Shown here one piece after another: positions 1 to 8,469 of a DNA stretch of 64,000 nt. The position numbers and the translations under genes are program-made. This DNA comes from Amycolatopsis saalfeldensis (GTDB lineage Bacteria; Actinomycetota; Actinomycetes; Mycobacteriales; Pseudonocardiaceae). How positions within the stretch are numbered: the stretch's first letter is position 1; the number at the start of each line of letters is the position of its first letter. The DNA is taken from assembly GCF_900110575.1 (NCBI RefSeq), contig NZ_FOEF01000017.1, positions 124,001 to 188,000 of the forward strand. The letters run 5' to 3'. The notes under the pieces are model-generated. The model was not told where the DNA came from and made no database searches. It saw only the letters and a list, made by a program, of their open reading frames with translations.

Positions 1-28
1 GCGACACCCGCGTAGTTAGCGTCAACCA

Positions 29-1042
29 GTGGCGAAACAGACCGGTGAGAAGGAAAAGCTGCTGCCCCGGCTGCGGCGGAAGTACCCGTGGCTGGATCAT
101 CTGATCCGCGCCAATGACTCCTTCAACGAGCACTACGGCAATCACTACGCCGCCGCGATCACCTATTTCAGCGTGCTGTCGGTGATCCCGATCCTGATGG
201 TCGCGTTCGCGGTCGTCGGTTTGGTCGTCGGTGGCGACCAGGCGGTGATCGGCCAGATCACCAACGGGATCAACAACTCCGTGCCCGCGGGCCTCCAGGA
301 CCTGGTCAAGACCATCACCAAGGCGGCGATCGACTCCGGCAGCGGCATCGGGATCTTCGGGCTGGTGATCGCGGCGTACTCCGGCGTCGGCTGGATGGCG
401 AACCTGCGGGACGCGCTGACCGCCCAGTGGGGCCAGGAGAAAAAGCAACAGCCGTTGGTCACCACGACGCTCAAGGACCTGTTGTCGCTGCTCGGGCTCG
501 CCCTGGCGCTGATCGTGTCGTTCGCGCTCACGGCCGCGGGCAGCGGCCTCGGCAACCTGCTGCTGAAGCTGGTCGGCCTGGAGGACCAGACCTGGGCCCG
601 GTACCTGCTGACGGCCGCGACGATCGTGCTGGGCCTGCTCGCGAACACCCTGGTGTTCCTGTGGGTCATCGCGCGGCTGCCGCGTGAACGGGTCGTGGCG
701 CGCAGCGCCGTGAAGGGCGCGATCTTCGCCGCCGTGGGATTCGTGATCCTGCAGAAGGCCGGGTCGTACTACCTGGCCAGCGTCACGAAATCACCGTCGT
801 TCGCGATTTTCGGACCGGTGATCGGGCTGCTGGTCTTCGCGAACCTCGTCTCGCGCTTCCTGCTGTTCGTCACCGCTTGGACGGCCACGGCGGTCGAGAA
901 CCAGCGACGCGTTGTGGCGCCCCCGCCACCGGTGCGGCTGGAGCCGCAGGTGACTGTCCAACGTGGACTGGGCTTGGGCGCGGCCGCGGGCGCCTTCAGC
1001 GCCGGCGCGCTGCTCGGCTGGCTGGGCCGGCGCCGGCCTTAA
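29..1042 (+). CDS. yhjD: YhjD/YihY/BrkB-family inner membrane protein
   Basis: 337-residue integral membrane protein starting at a GTG. The N-terminal 25 residues are basic and cytoplasmic-looking. They are followed by the family's amphipathic region (HYAAAITYFSVLSVIPIL, about residues 40-57) and about six hydrophobic segments, the last near residues 255-285 (IFGPVIGLLVFANL). The length and the AAITYFSVLS signature fit the YhjD branch of the YihY/BrkB family. Members are envelope proteins of uncertain biochemistry; the old ribonuclease BN label is not supported. The C-terminus is proline-rich and then Ala/Gly-rich. It ends tail-to-tail with the next gene, overlapping by 4 bp. Confidence 0.88.
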   Translation: MAKQTGEKEKLLPRLRRKYPWLDHLIRANDSFNEHYGNHYAAAITYFSVLSVIPILMVAFAVVGLVVGGDQAVIGQITNGINNSVPAGLQDLVKTITKAAIDSGSGIGIFGLVIAAYSGVGWMANLRDALTAQWGQEKKQQPLVTTTLKDLLSLLGLALALIVSFALTAAGSGLGNLLLKLVGLEDQTWARYLLTAATIVLGLLANTLVFLWVIARLPRERVVARSAVKGAIFAAVGFVILQKAGSYYLASVTKSPSFAIFGPVIGLLVFANLVSRFLLFVTAWTATAVENQRRVVAPPPPVRLEPQVTVQRGLGLGAAAGAFSAGALLGWLGRRRP

Positions 1043-2292
1043 GCGCTCCGCTGCTTGCGTAGCCGGTGCCGGAGGGTGAACCCGGCCGCGATGATCACGG
1101 CCACCACCAGGGTGAGGATCCAGCCGGTGGTGCCGAACGGGTCCGGCTTCGCGGCCGGGGCCGACTTCGCCGCCGCGGCGGGCGCGACGTTGAGCGGCGG
1201 CGCGCCGGGCGGGGCGGTGGCGACGAGGGCCTCGTACGCGATCCGCCCGACCGGCGTGGCGTGCTTGTCCTCCAACGCGAAGCTGTAGTCGAGCAGCTTG
1301 CCCGCCTGCGCGACGACGAGGGTGGGCCGCTGTTCGGCGCGCATCATCACCACGGCCAGGCGGTGGCCGTCGCGCTCGGCGGCGCCGACGTAGGTGTGCC
1401 GGGCATCGTCGGTGAAACCGGTTTTGCCGCCGAGGAAGCCGGGGTAGGCGCCGAGCAGCTTGTTGTCGTTGTAGACCGGGATCGCGGGCTTCCCGCCGGA
1501 CGCCGGGATCGTGTACGCCTTCGTCCCGACGGCCTGCGCGAACTCCTGCTGCTTCATCGCGTAGTGGAAGATCAGGCTCAGGTCGTAAGCCGAGGTCGAC
1601 ATGCCCGGCCCGTCGAGGCCGGACGGCGTGGCCGCGCGGGTGTCGGTGGCGCCGATGCGCGCGGCCAGCCCATTCATCTTCCCGACGGCCACGTCCACGC
1701 CGCCGAGCGCGGTGGCGAACGCGTGCGCGACGTCGTTGCCCGAGTGCATCAGCAGGCCGTGCAGCAGCTGGTCGACGGTGTAGGGCACGCCCGCGGAGAT
1801 GCCGACGCAGGTGCACTCCTGCTTGGCGTCCTCCTCGGTCGGCACCACGATCTTGTCCGGCTTCAGCTCGGTGACGACCACCAGCGCCAGCAGCGTCTTG
1901 ATCAGCGACGCGGGCCGCTCGCGCGCGTGCGGGTTCTTGGCGGCGATGACGTCACCGGTGTCGAGGTCCTGGACCACCCACGACGCGGCCGTGTCGCCGG
2001 CGGGCAGCGGCGGCGCGCCCGGCGGGAGGATCGTGTCGCAGCTGCCGAGCAGCGGGCCGCCGACGGGCTGGGCCGGCACCGGCAGCGGGGGCGGCACGGT
2101 CTGGCCGGGAGCCGGCTTCTCGGACGTGTCCACCGGTGCCGGGGGCGCGGCGGCAGCGGTGCACGGCGACGACAGCGCGAGCGCGCCGGTCTGCGCGGCC
2201 GCGCCCGCCGCCGGTGGTGCGACGACGGACAGGACGCCGACGGCGAGCGACGCGACGAGGAGCCGGGGTGACCGGGAGGAGACGCTGAACAC
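1039..2292 (-). CDS. D-alanyl-D-alanine carboxypeptidase (PBP5-type, membrane-anchored)
   Basis: 417 residues, S11 peptidase family. It removes the terminal D-Ala from peptidoglycan stem peptides outside the cell. All three penicillin-binding motifs are visible: S129-L-I-K132, S184-G-N186 and K290-T-G292. A signal peptide (about residues 1-32) is followed by a Pro/Ala-rich linker to about residue 100. A C-terminal transmembrane helix (about 388-408) with a basic tail anchors it, as in actinobacterial DacB/DacC-like proteins rather than the amphipathic helix of E. coli PBP5. It is divergent from the next gene with only 42 bp between, so the promoters must be compact. Confidence 0.93.
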   Translation of the reverse strand: MFSVSSRSPRLLVASLAVGVLSVVAPPAAGAAAQTGALALSSPCTAAAAPPAPVDTSEKPAPGQTVPPPLPVPAQPVGGPLLGSCDTILPPGAPPLPAGDTAASWVVQDLDTGDVIAAKNPHARERPASLIKTLLALVVVTELKPDKIVVPTEEDAKQECTCVGISAGVPYTVDQLLHGLLMHSGNDVAHAFATALGGVDVAVGKMNGLAARIGATDTRAATPSGLDGPGMSTSAYDLSLIFHYAMKQQEFAQAVGTKAYTIPASGGKPAIPVYNDNKLLGAYPGFLGGKTGFTDDARHTYVGAAERDGHRLAVVMMRAEQRPTLVVAQAGKLLDYSFALEDKHATPVGRIAYEALVATAPPGAPPLNVAPAAAAKSAPAAKPDPFGTTGWILTLVVAVIIAAGFTLRHRLRKQRSA

Positions 2293-2334
2293 CCACGCAA
2301 TCTAGCCGGGAGGGCGCGGCTGCATACTCAGGAC

Positions 2335-2595
2335 ATGCGTATCTCTCGTGGTACCGCGTGGTTCCTGCTGGCCTTCGGCGGGTGGTCCTGGATCATCTGG
2401 ATCACGTTCGCGAAGAACCTGTGGGCCAGCGATCAGTCCTGGTCAGCGGACGGTTCGCCGACCGCGTACTTCATCGTGCACGCGGTGCTGACGGTCGTTT
2501 CGTTCGTGCTCGGCACGATCATCGGCCTGCTGGGCTGGCGCGCGGTCCGGGCGACGGCGAAGGAACGGGACACCGAGAAGAGCTCGGCCACCTGA
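2335..2595 (+). CDS. SCO4848-family small membrane protein
   Basis: 86 residues with two transmembrane segments (about 8-25 and 46-70), an N-terminal MRISRGTAWFLLAFGGWSWIIW stretch split by Trp/Ile-rich residues, and a charged cytoplasmic tail ending EKSSAT. It resembles the small actinobacterial membrane protein typified by SCO4848, which commonly sits next to a D-Ala-D-Ala carboxypeptidase as it does here. The function is unknown. The neighbour suggests an envelope role, but that is inference. Confidence 0.8.
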   Translation: MRISRGTAWFLLAFGGWSWIIWITFAKNLWASDQSWSADGSPTAYFIVHAVLTVVSFVLGTIIGLLGWRAVRATAKERDTEKSSAT

Positions 2596-2673
2596 TCGTG
2601 TGACGGTCCTTTGGTCGGTGGCGGGCGGCGCACCGGCTGCCTAACGTTCTCGCCACCAACCTCGGAGGTGGGA

Positions 2674-4059
2674 ATGTCCCGTTTACGTCGATTGCTCGTG
2701 CCCGCGGCGCTGGTGTCCGTCGTCGCCGGTGGGCTGGCCGCGCCGGCCTCGGCCGCCCCCGCTGTCGCCTGTGACACCACGAGCACGCCGTTCAGCTACG
2801 TGGTGCTGTACCAGCCGGGCTCGCCGCAGTTCGTGGTCGACGCGGAGTTGCGGGCCAAGTGCGGGGCGAAGGTGGGGTACTACCCGGAGATCGGCGTCGC
2901 CGTCGCGAGCTCGCGCAATGCGGACTTCGCGCAGCGGATCGGCGTCAACCGGGCTTATTCGGGTGGGAAGGACGTGGCCTCGCAGGCGGCGCGGGTCTCG
3001 GCGCGCTCGGCCGTCCGGGAGCTGGAGGCGACGCAGCGCGTGGCCGGTGACGGGGACCTTTCGGCCCAGCAGTGGGACATGCGCGCGATCCACGCGCCCG
3101 AGGCGAACAAGGTGAATCAGGGCTCGCGGTCGGTCACCGTCGGCGTGCTGGACTCGGGCATCGACGCCAAACACCCGGCGCTGGCGAAGGCCGTCGACGC
3201 GAGCTCGTCGGCCGGCTGCGTGACGGGCGCGCCGGACCGCACCCCGGCGTCGTGGGCCCCGACGAATTCCGACCACGGCACGCATGTCGCCGGCACCATC
3301 GCGGGCAAGGACGCGGCGCGCGGCTTCACGGGCATCGCCCCGGGCGTGCGGCTGGCGTCGGTGAAGGTCGTGAACGACGACGGCTACATCTTCCCGGAGG
3401 CCGCCGTGTGCGGTTTCGTCTGGGCCGCGCAGCACGGCTTCCGCGTGACGAACAACAGCTACTACATCGACCCGGGCATGTTCTACTGCTCGCGCGAGCC
3501 GGGCGATTCGGCCGCGTACGAGGCCGTCCGGCGCGCGGTGGTGTACTCGACCCACCGCGGCGTGCTGAACGTGGCGGCGGCGGGCAACAGCGGCTTCGAC
3601 GTCACCAAGCAGACCACCGACCCCAACCGCCCCCACCCGGTCGACTCCTCGTGCGGCATCCTCCCGAAGGCGATCGACGGCGTCGTGACGGTCTCGTCGG
3701 TCGGCTACCAGGGCACGAAGTCGTCCTTCTCGAACTTCGGCGCCATCTCGGTCACCGCCCCGGGCGGCGACTTCGCGCAACTCCCGCCCACTGGTTCGGG
3801 CGAGGGCTGTCCGTTGTCGACGATCTTCGACGGCGGGTACGGCACCAAGTGCGGCACGTCGATGGCCTCGCCGCACGTGGCCGGGGTGGCGGCTCTGCTG
3901 GCTTCGCGGCACCCGTTCGCTTCGCCTCGGATTTTGACGGGGCTGTTGGAGGCCGAGGCGGACCCGGTGGCTTGCGACGCAGCGGAGTGCTCGGGGGCGG
4001 CGCGGGACAACTCGTATTACGGGCATGGGTTGGTGAACGCGCTCGACGCGGTTCGGTGA
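2674..4059 (+). CDS. Secreted S8-family serine protease (subtilase)
   Basis: 461 residues from the ATG at 2674, chosen because a strong GGAGGTGGGA ribosome site lies just upstream and a signal peptide (about residues 1-28, ending ASA) follows. A pro-region of roughly 120 residues precedes the peptidase domain. The subtilisin triad is intact: D160 in VLDSGID, H201 in DHGTHVAGT, S396 in GTSMASPH; N305 in AAAGNSG is the oxyanion-hole residue. Many Cys residues (34, 63, 182 and later ones) suggest disulfides in an extracellular enzyme. There is no C-terminal helix, so it is probably released. The gene stands alone, with a hairpin terminator after it. Confidence 0.93.
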   Translation: MSRLRRLLVPAALVSVVAGGLAAPASAAPAVACDTTSTPFSYVVLYQPGSPQFVVDAELRAKCGAKVGYYPEIGVAVASSRNADFAQRIGVNRAYSGGKDVASQAARVSARSAVRELEATQRVAGDGDLSAQQWDMRAIHAPEANKVNQGSRSVTVGVLDSGIDAKHPALAKAVDASSSAGCVTGAPDRTPASWAPTNSDHGTHVAGTIAGKDAARGFTGIAPGVRLASVKVVNDDGYIFPEAAVCGFVWAAQHGFRVTNNSYYIDPGMFYCSREPGDSAAYEAVRRAVVYSTHRGVLNVAAAGNSGFDVTKQTTDPNRPHPVDSSCGILPKAIDGVVTVSSVGYQGTKSSFSNFGAISVTAPGGDFAQLPPTGSGEGCPLSTIFDGGYGTKCGTSMASPHVAGVAALLASRHPFASPRILTGLLEAEADPVACDAAECSGAARDNSYYGHGLVNALDAVR

Positions 4060-4064
4060 GCTGA

Positions 4065-4100
4065 TCCGTCCGGCTCTGGTTTCCACCGGGGCCGGACGGA
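4065..4100. terminator. Hairpin between convergent genes
   Basis: A perfect 10-bp inverted repeat (TCCGTCCGGC at 4065-4074 with GCCGGACGGA at 4091-4100) fills the 43-bp gap between the protease and the convergent gene at 4103. There is no clear T-tract, so it may act on either strand only weakly or with Rho. Confidence 0.55.
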
Positions 4101-4102
4101 GT

Positions 4103-5014
4103 TCACTCGGCCAGATCCGCGACGAAGCCCCGAGGCTGCAACAGCTCGGGATTCGAGCCGCGGAAGGTGACGACGGTGTCGCCACTCCGTCGTTCGCGGA
4201 CCACCTCGGTACCCGGCAACGGCCGGATGCCCAGACGGCGGGTGTGACCGGCACAGCGGAACACCACACGGTGCTCGAACCAGGCCACCGGAATGGCGAA
4301 CCTCGCCTCGAATGTTTCCGGAGCCTTACCGGACATTAGCTCGGTCGAAAACCGGGGCCAGCTGCATTCGAGGGTGAGCAGATCTCCGTCCTGAACAGTC
4401 CTGCCGAGGTGGGCGTAGACGGTGAGCCGTTCTCCAGTCGGTGCCTTTGTCCAGCTGGCTGTGGTGTGCACCCGAGTACCGCCGCTGAGATCATGCGGCC
4501 GGCTCGCGTGGACGGCGGAGTAGGTGACACGTCGCCGAGAGCGTTCCGACATCGGTGACCTGTCGAACCGGACGATGCCCAGACTGACGTAGCGAGGGGT
4601 GTCACTGCCGGAATCGCCGAGGACGAGAGTCCGGGAGAAGTGCGTATCGCCAGTAGACTCAATGACGACTTCCTGTTTCCATTCACGAATGACTGTGGCT
4701 GGGCTCTTGTACAGCGACTCGGCGTAGTCGTGGAGCAGGGCCTCATCTCGGTCTATCCGCGAGCGCAGCCGTTGCGTGCCCGCGAAGGAAACCGCGCTGA
4801 CCAGTACGAACAAGACGGCAGCGAAGGTTGCAAAAGTAGTACGCAGCCAAGCGATTCCGAGTAGCTGACCGATCAGGCCGACGCTGCCGAGTGTTGTGAT
4901 CGTGGCCGCCAGCGTGCGGAGATATCCTTCGCGGTGGACCAGTTCTTCGATATCGGCGATGAACGGTGCGAATCTTCGGGAAACCGTTCTCCGGAGGTCC
5001 GAGTTCGCGCTCAT
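4103..5014 (-). CDS. Unknown two-helix membrane protein
   Basis: 303 residues; I do not recognise the family. Two adjacent hydrophobic segments occur at about residues 36-56 and 61-82. They follow an N-terminal amphipathic stretch with many Arg/Glu. The rest is a soluble, Arg-rich, beta-looking domain of about 210 residues with several Trp and aromatic strands, probably cytoplasmic or surface exposed. A GGGGAGG ribosome site precedes the ATG. Codon use is less extremely GC-biased than its neighbours (visible AT-rich triplets around 4640-4870), and it lies beside the IS30 relic, so recent acquisition is possible but unproven. Confidence 0.7.
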   Translation of the reverse strand: MSANSDLRRTVSRRFAPFIADIEELVHREGYLRTLAATITTLGSVGLIGQLLGIAWLRTTFATFAAVLFVLVSAVSFAGTQRLRSRIDRDEALLHDYAESLYKSPATVIREWKQEVVIESTGDTHFSRTLVLGDSGSDTPRYVSLGIVRFDRSPMSERSRRRVTYSAVHASRPHDLSGGTRVHTTASWTKAPTGERLTVYAHLGRTVQDGDLLTLECSWPRFSTELMSGKAPETFEARFAIPVAWFEHRVVFRCAGHTRRLGIRPLPGTEVVRERRSGDTVVTFRGSNPELLQPRGFVADLAE

Positions 5015-5104
5015 ATAGCCTCCCCGTGCCGACCGCGGGTGTCCACTTTAGCCCACTGTTCCGTCAGGGCCCAGGAAACGACGAAGGCCCCACCCGAATC
5101 CCTT

Positions 5105-5128
5105 GGGTTCTAGGAGTCGTCGCAACAC
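5105..5128 (+). repeat. Left terminal inverted repeat of IS30 relic
   Basis: The core TCGTCGCAACAC is the mirror of the right end. Read inward, this end matches the right end at 19 of 24 positions, the mismatches being isolated single bases. It lies about 18 bp ahead of the likely original transposase start at 5147. Confidence 0.75.
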
Positions 5129-5146
5129 CTCAGTTCAGGGGTTGCG

Positions 5147-5828
5147 ATGGGCTTTCAGGTCCAGGCGGAGCGGAAGCCTCAGGGCCGCGCAGGCTTGTTG
5201 TGGAACGGGCCGAATACTTGCGGCTCGTGCGGTAGGGCGTGGGCAACGATGAGGCGTGCCGGCTGGTCGGGGTGAAGCTGAGGACCGGTAAGCGCTGGCG
5301 TAACGGGCGCAACGCGTGCGGCAAGGATAAGGCGGCACGACCAGTCGCCGCGGTGGTGCCGCCGTCTGCGTCTTCTCGCTATCTGGGCGAGGACGACCGC
5401 GTCCACATCGCTGACCGGCTGCGGGAGCAGGCCACGATCCGGCAGATCGCCGCCGAGCTGGGCCGCAGCCCGTCCACGATCAGCCGGGAGATTCCGCCGC
5501 AACCGCCACCCCGGCAACGGGCAGTACCGGCCACACGCCGCGCAGGCCCGTGCCGACACCCGCCGGCCGCGGCCCAAGACCTGCACGCTCGCGGCCGATG
5601 CCGAGCTCTACCAGGTCGTGCAGGACCATCTAGCCCGTAAACGCAGGCCCGAGCAGATCGCCGCGATCCTGCGACGGAAGCATCCCGACCGGCCGGAGTG
5701 GCATGTAATCCACGAGACGATCTACCAGGCCCTCTACGCCCAAGGACGCGGCGAGCTGCCCACGCAAAACGCTCGGCTGGGACACCCCAGCCGAGCGCCT
5801 CGCTAAACTCCTCACCCAAGCCAACTAA
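5147..5828 (+). pseudogene. IS30-family transposase, multiply broken
   Basis: The likely original start is ATG 5147 (reads MGFQVQAERKPQ). The frame shifts near 5175-5185 into a frame reading RRLVVERAEYLRLV. That frame hits an in-frame TAG at 5233-5235 and continues GVGNDEACRLVG and the helix-turn-helix IRQIAAELGRSPSTISREI. A one-base insertion at about 5494 moves the frame again, into NRHPGNGQYRPHAA through HETIYQALYAQGRGEL. At about 5758-5763 this jumps directly to the family's C-terminal end (RKTLGWDTPAERLAKLLTQAN, split here as RKTLGWDTPAE and RLAKLLTQAN) and the stop at 5826. The catalytic DDE core between these points is deleted. The gene is certainly non-functional. Confidence 0.85.
5770..5797 (-). 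terminator. Possible sdh operon terminator inside the IS relic
   Basis: A perfect 12-bp stem (arms 5770-5781 and 5786-5797) with a 4-nt loop. Read on the minus strand it is followed immediately by TTTTGCG, the form of an intrinsic terminator about 100 bp beyond the sdhB stop. The same bases encode LGWDTPAE in the transposase remnant, so the hairpin came with the insertion. Whether it is used for sdh is inference. Confidence 0.4.
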
Positions 5829-5834
5829 CCACTC

Positions 5835-5858
5835 GTGCTGCAACGACCCCTCGAATCC
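5835..5858 (-). repeat. Right terminal inverted repeat of IS30 relic
   Basis: Lies 6 bp after the transposase stop, as expected for an IS30 end. The sequence GTGCTGCAACGACCCC mirrors the left repeat with single-base differences. Confidence 0.75.
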
Positions 5859-5893
5859 GCCGAATCCGGGCAGGGGCCTTCGACCGGCAAGGC

Positions 5894-6667
5894 TCAGACG
5901 CGCTTGAACAGCAGTGCGCGCTTCACTTCCTGGATCGCCTTCGTGACCTGGATGCCACGTGGGCAGGCGTCGGTGCAGTTGAAGGTGGTGCGGCAGCGCC
6001 AGACGCCCTCGCCGTCGTTCAGGATGTCGAGGCGTTCTTCGGCTCCGTCGTCGCGGGAGTCGAAGATGAAGCGGTGCGCGTTGACGATCGCGGCGGGGCC
6101 GAAGTACGAGCCGTCGTTCCAGTAGACCGGGCAGGACGACGTGCAGCAGGCGCAGAGGATGCACTTGGTGGTGTCGTCGAAGCGGTCGCGGTCGGCCTGG
6201 GACTGGATGCGCTCGCGGGACGGCTCGTTGCCGTAGGTGATCAGGTACGGCTTGATCGCACGGTAGGCCTCGAAGAACGGGTCCATGTCGACATAGAGGT
6301 CCTTCAGGGTGGTCAGGCCCTTGATCGGCGCGATCGAGATGACGGTCTTCTTGCCGTCCTTCTCCAGCAAGTCCTTCATCAGCACCTTGCAGGCCAGCCG
6401 GTTGATGCCGTTGATCTGCATGGCGTCCGAGCCGCACACGCCGTGGGCGCACGAGCGGCGGAAGGAGAACGTGCCGTCGAGGTAGTCCTTGACGTAGAAC
6501 AGCAGGTTCAGCAGCCGGTCCGTGCGCTGCGCCGGGACGTCGTAGGACTCCCAGTGCGGCTCCGAGTCGACCTCCGGGTTGAACCGCAGGATCTTCAGCG
6601 TGACCGTGATCGGCGTGTGCTCTTCGGAGGCCTCGGACGAGGGGGCCTCGGGGGTTGCCGTCGTCAT
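5894..6667 (-). CDS. sdhB: Succinate dehydrogenase iron-sulfur subunit
   Basis: 257 residues; passes electrons from SdhA flavin to quinone through three clusters. The ligands are all visible. The 2Fe-2S set is C73, C78, D81 and C93 (CAHGVCGSD...LAC). The 4Fe-4S/3Fe-4S sets lie in CILCACCTSSCP (C169, C172, C175, C179) and CRTTFNCTDACP (C225, C231, C235). The N-terminus (to about residue 17) is an acidic tail. Its ATG overlaps the sdhA stop as TGATG, so it is translationally coupled. It is the last gene of sdhCDAB; a possible terminator lies in the IS relic downstream. Confidence 0.97.
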   Translation of the reverse strand: MTTATPEAPSSEASEEHTPITVTLKILRFNPEVDSEPHWESYDVPAQRTDRLLNLLFYVKDYLDGTFSFRRSCAHGVCGSDAMQINGINRLACKVLMKDLLEKDGKKTVISIAPIKGLTTLKDLYVDMDPFFEAYRAIKPYLITYGNEPSRERIQSQADRDRFDDTTKCILCACCTSSCPVYWNDGSYFGPAAIVNAHRFIFDSRDDGAEERLDILNDGEGVWRCRTTFNCTDACPRGIQVTKAIQEVKRALLFKRV

Positions 6668-8421
6668 CAGTACTTCCGCTCCATCGGTTCGTAGCGGGTG
6701 AAGGTCACCGGCTTGTAATCGAGCCGGATGTCGGACGAAAGGCCCTCGCCCTGCTTGTAGGCCATGGTGTGCCGCATGAAGTTCGTGTCGTCGCGGGTCG
6801 GGTAGTCCTCGCGGGCGTGGCCGCCGCGGGACTCCTTGCGGGCGATCGCGCCGACGATCAGGACCTCCGCCAGCTCCAGCAGGAAGCCCAGCTCGACGGC
6901 CTCGAGCAGGTCGGTGTTGTACCGCTTGCCCTTGTCCGACACGGTGATCCGCGTGTACCGCTCCTTCAGCGCCTGGATGTCGGTCAGCGCCTGCTTGAGC
7001 GTGTCCTCGGTGCGGTACACCGAAGCGTGCGAGTCCATCGTCTGCTGCATCGCCTTGCGGATGTCGGCGACGCGCTCGTCACCGTGCTCCGACAGCAGCA
7101 GCTCCAGCTGGTCCTCGACCAGCTTGGTGGGGATCTCCGGCAGCTCGACGTGCTCGTGCGCGAGCGCGTACTCCGCCGCCGCGATGCCCGCCCGGCGGCC
7201 GAACACGTTGATGTCCAGCAGCGAGTTGGTGCCCAGCCGGTTCGAGCCGTGCACCGAGACGCACGCGACCTCGCCGGCCGCGTACAGGCCCGGGATCACG
7301 TTTTCGTTGTCCCGCAACGCTTCGCCGTGGATGTTGGTCGGGATGCCGCCCATCACGTAGTGACAGGTCGGGAACACCGGCACCGGCTCCTTCACCGGGT
7401 CGACGCCCAGGTAGGTGCGCGAGAACTCGGTGATGTCCGGGAGCTTGGTCTCCAGCACCTCGACCGGCAGGTGCGTGACGTCGAGGACCACGTAGTCCTT
7501 GTTCGGCCCGCAACCGCGGCCCTGCAGCACCTCCTGGACCATCGAGCGGGCGACGATGTCGCGCGGCGCGAGGTCCTTGATGGTCGGCGCGTAACGCTCC
7601 ATGAAGCGCTCGCCGTCGGCGTTGCGGAGGATGCCGCCCTCGCCGCGGACCGCCTCGGAGATGAGGATGCCCAGGCCCGCGAGGCCGGTCGGGTGGAACT
7701 GGAAGAACTCCATGTCCTCCAGCGGCAGGCCCTTGCGGAAGATGATGCCGAGGCCGTCACCGGTGAGGGTGTGCGCGTTCGACGTCGTCTTGAAGATCTT
7801 GCCAGCGCCGCCGGTGGCGAACACGATCGACTTGGCCTGGAAGACGTGCAGCTCGCCGGTGGCCAGCTCGTAGGCGACGACACCGCAGGCGACCGGGTTG
7901 CCGTGCTCGTCCTCGTTGGTCACCAGGTCGAGCACGTAGAACTCGTTGAAGAACTCCGTGCCGTACTTGACGCAGTTCTGGTACAGCGTCTGGAGGATCA
8001 TGTGGCCGGTGCGGTCCGCGGCGTAGCAGGCGCGGCGGACGGCGGCCTTGCCGTGGTCGCGGGTGTGCCCGCCGAACCGGCGCTGGTCGATCTTGCCCTC
8101 GGGCGTCCGGTTGAACGGCAGGCCCATCTTCTCCAGGTCGAGGACCGCGTCGATGGCCTCCTTGGCCATGATCTCGGCCGCGTCCTGGTCGACCAGGTAG
8201 TCACCGCCCTTGACGGTGTCGAAGGTGTGCCACTCCCAGTTGTCCTCTTCGACGTTCGCCAGCGCGGCGCACATGCCGCCCTGGGCCGCGCCGGTGTGGG
8301 ACCGGGTCGGGTACAGCTTCGTGAGGACCGCGGTGCGGGCGCGCTGGCCGGATTCGATGGCCGCGCGCATGCCGGCGCCACCGGCGCCGACGATCACCAC
8401 GTCGTACTTGTGGAACTGCAT
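6667..8421 (-). CDS. sdhA: Succinate dehydrogenase flavoprotein subunit
   Basis: 584 residues, full family length. It oxidises succinate to fumarate in the TCA cycle and respiratory chain at the inner face of the membrane. The dinucleotide-binding GAGGAG is at residues 12-17. H42 in RSHTGAAQGG is the expected covalent FAD attachment. Active-site segments FHPTGL, EAVRGEGG and the TRDHGKAAVRR loop are present, and the C-terminal part carries the usual SRGGHAREDYP motif. It lies 48 bp after sdhD. Confidence 0.97.
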   Translation of the reverse strand: MQFHKYDVVIVGAGGAGMRAAIESGQRARTAVLTKLYPTRSHTGAAQGGMCAALANVEEDNWEWHTFDTVKGGDYLVDQDAAEIMAKEAIDAVLDLEKMGLPFNRTPEGKIDQRRFGGHTRDHGKAAVRRACYAADRTGHMILQTLYQNCVKYGTEFFNEFYVLDLVTNEDEHGNPVACGVVAYELATGELHVFQAKSIVFATGGAGKIFKTTSNAHTLTGDGLGIIFRKGLPLEDMEFFQFHPTGLAGLGILISEAVRGEGGILRNADGERFMERYAPTIKDLAPRDIVARSMVQEVLQGRGCGPNKDYVVLDVTHLPVEVLETKLPDITEFSRTYLGVDPVKEPVPVFPTCHYVMGGIPTNIHGEALRDNENVIPGLYAAGEVACVSVHGSNRLGTNSLLDINVFGRRAGIAAAEYALAHEHVELPEIPTKLVEDQLELLLSEHGDERVADIRKAMQQTMDSHASVYRTEDTLKQALTDIQALKERYTRITVSDKGKRYNTDLLEAVELGFLLELAEVLIVGAIARKESRGGHAREDYPTRDDTNFMRHTMAYKQGEGLSSDIRLDYKPVTFTRYEPMERKY

Positions 8422-8469
8422 GGGAAAGACTCCGCTTGTTCTCGGATGTGCGCTGTGGTGGGTGCGCCG

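Larger units (their letters stand above)
5105..5858 (+). mobile_element. IS30-family insertion sequence relic
   Basis: About 754 bp bounded by imperfect terminal inverted repeats (5105-5128 and 5835-5858, 19 of 24 matching). Between them lies a decayed IS30-type transposase, far shorter than an intact IS30 element (over 1 kb). It sits just downstream of sdhB, on the opposite strand. No convincing target duplication touches the ends. It cannot move on its own. Confidence 0.85.

Noticed and set aside
5094..5867. CCGAATCC on both sides of the IS relic as a target duplication
   Set aside because: The copies are not immediately next to the terminal repeats (offset by 3 bp and 1 bp) and IS30 elements make shorter duplications, so chance similarity is likely.
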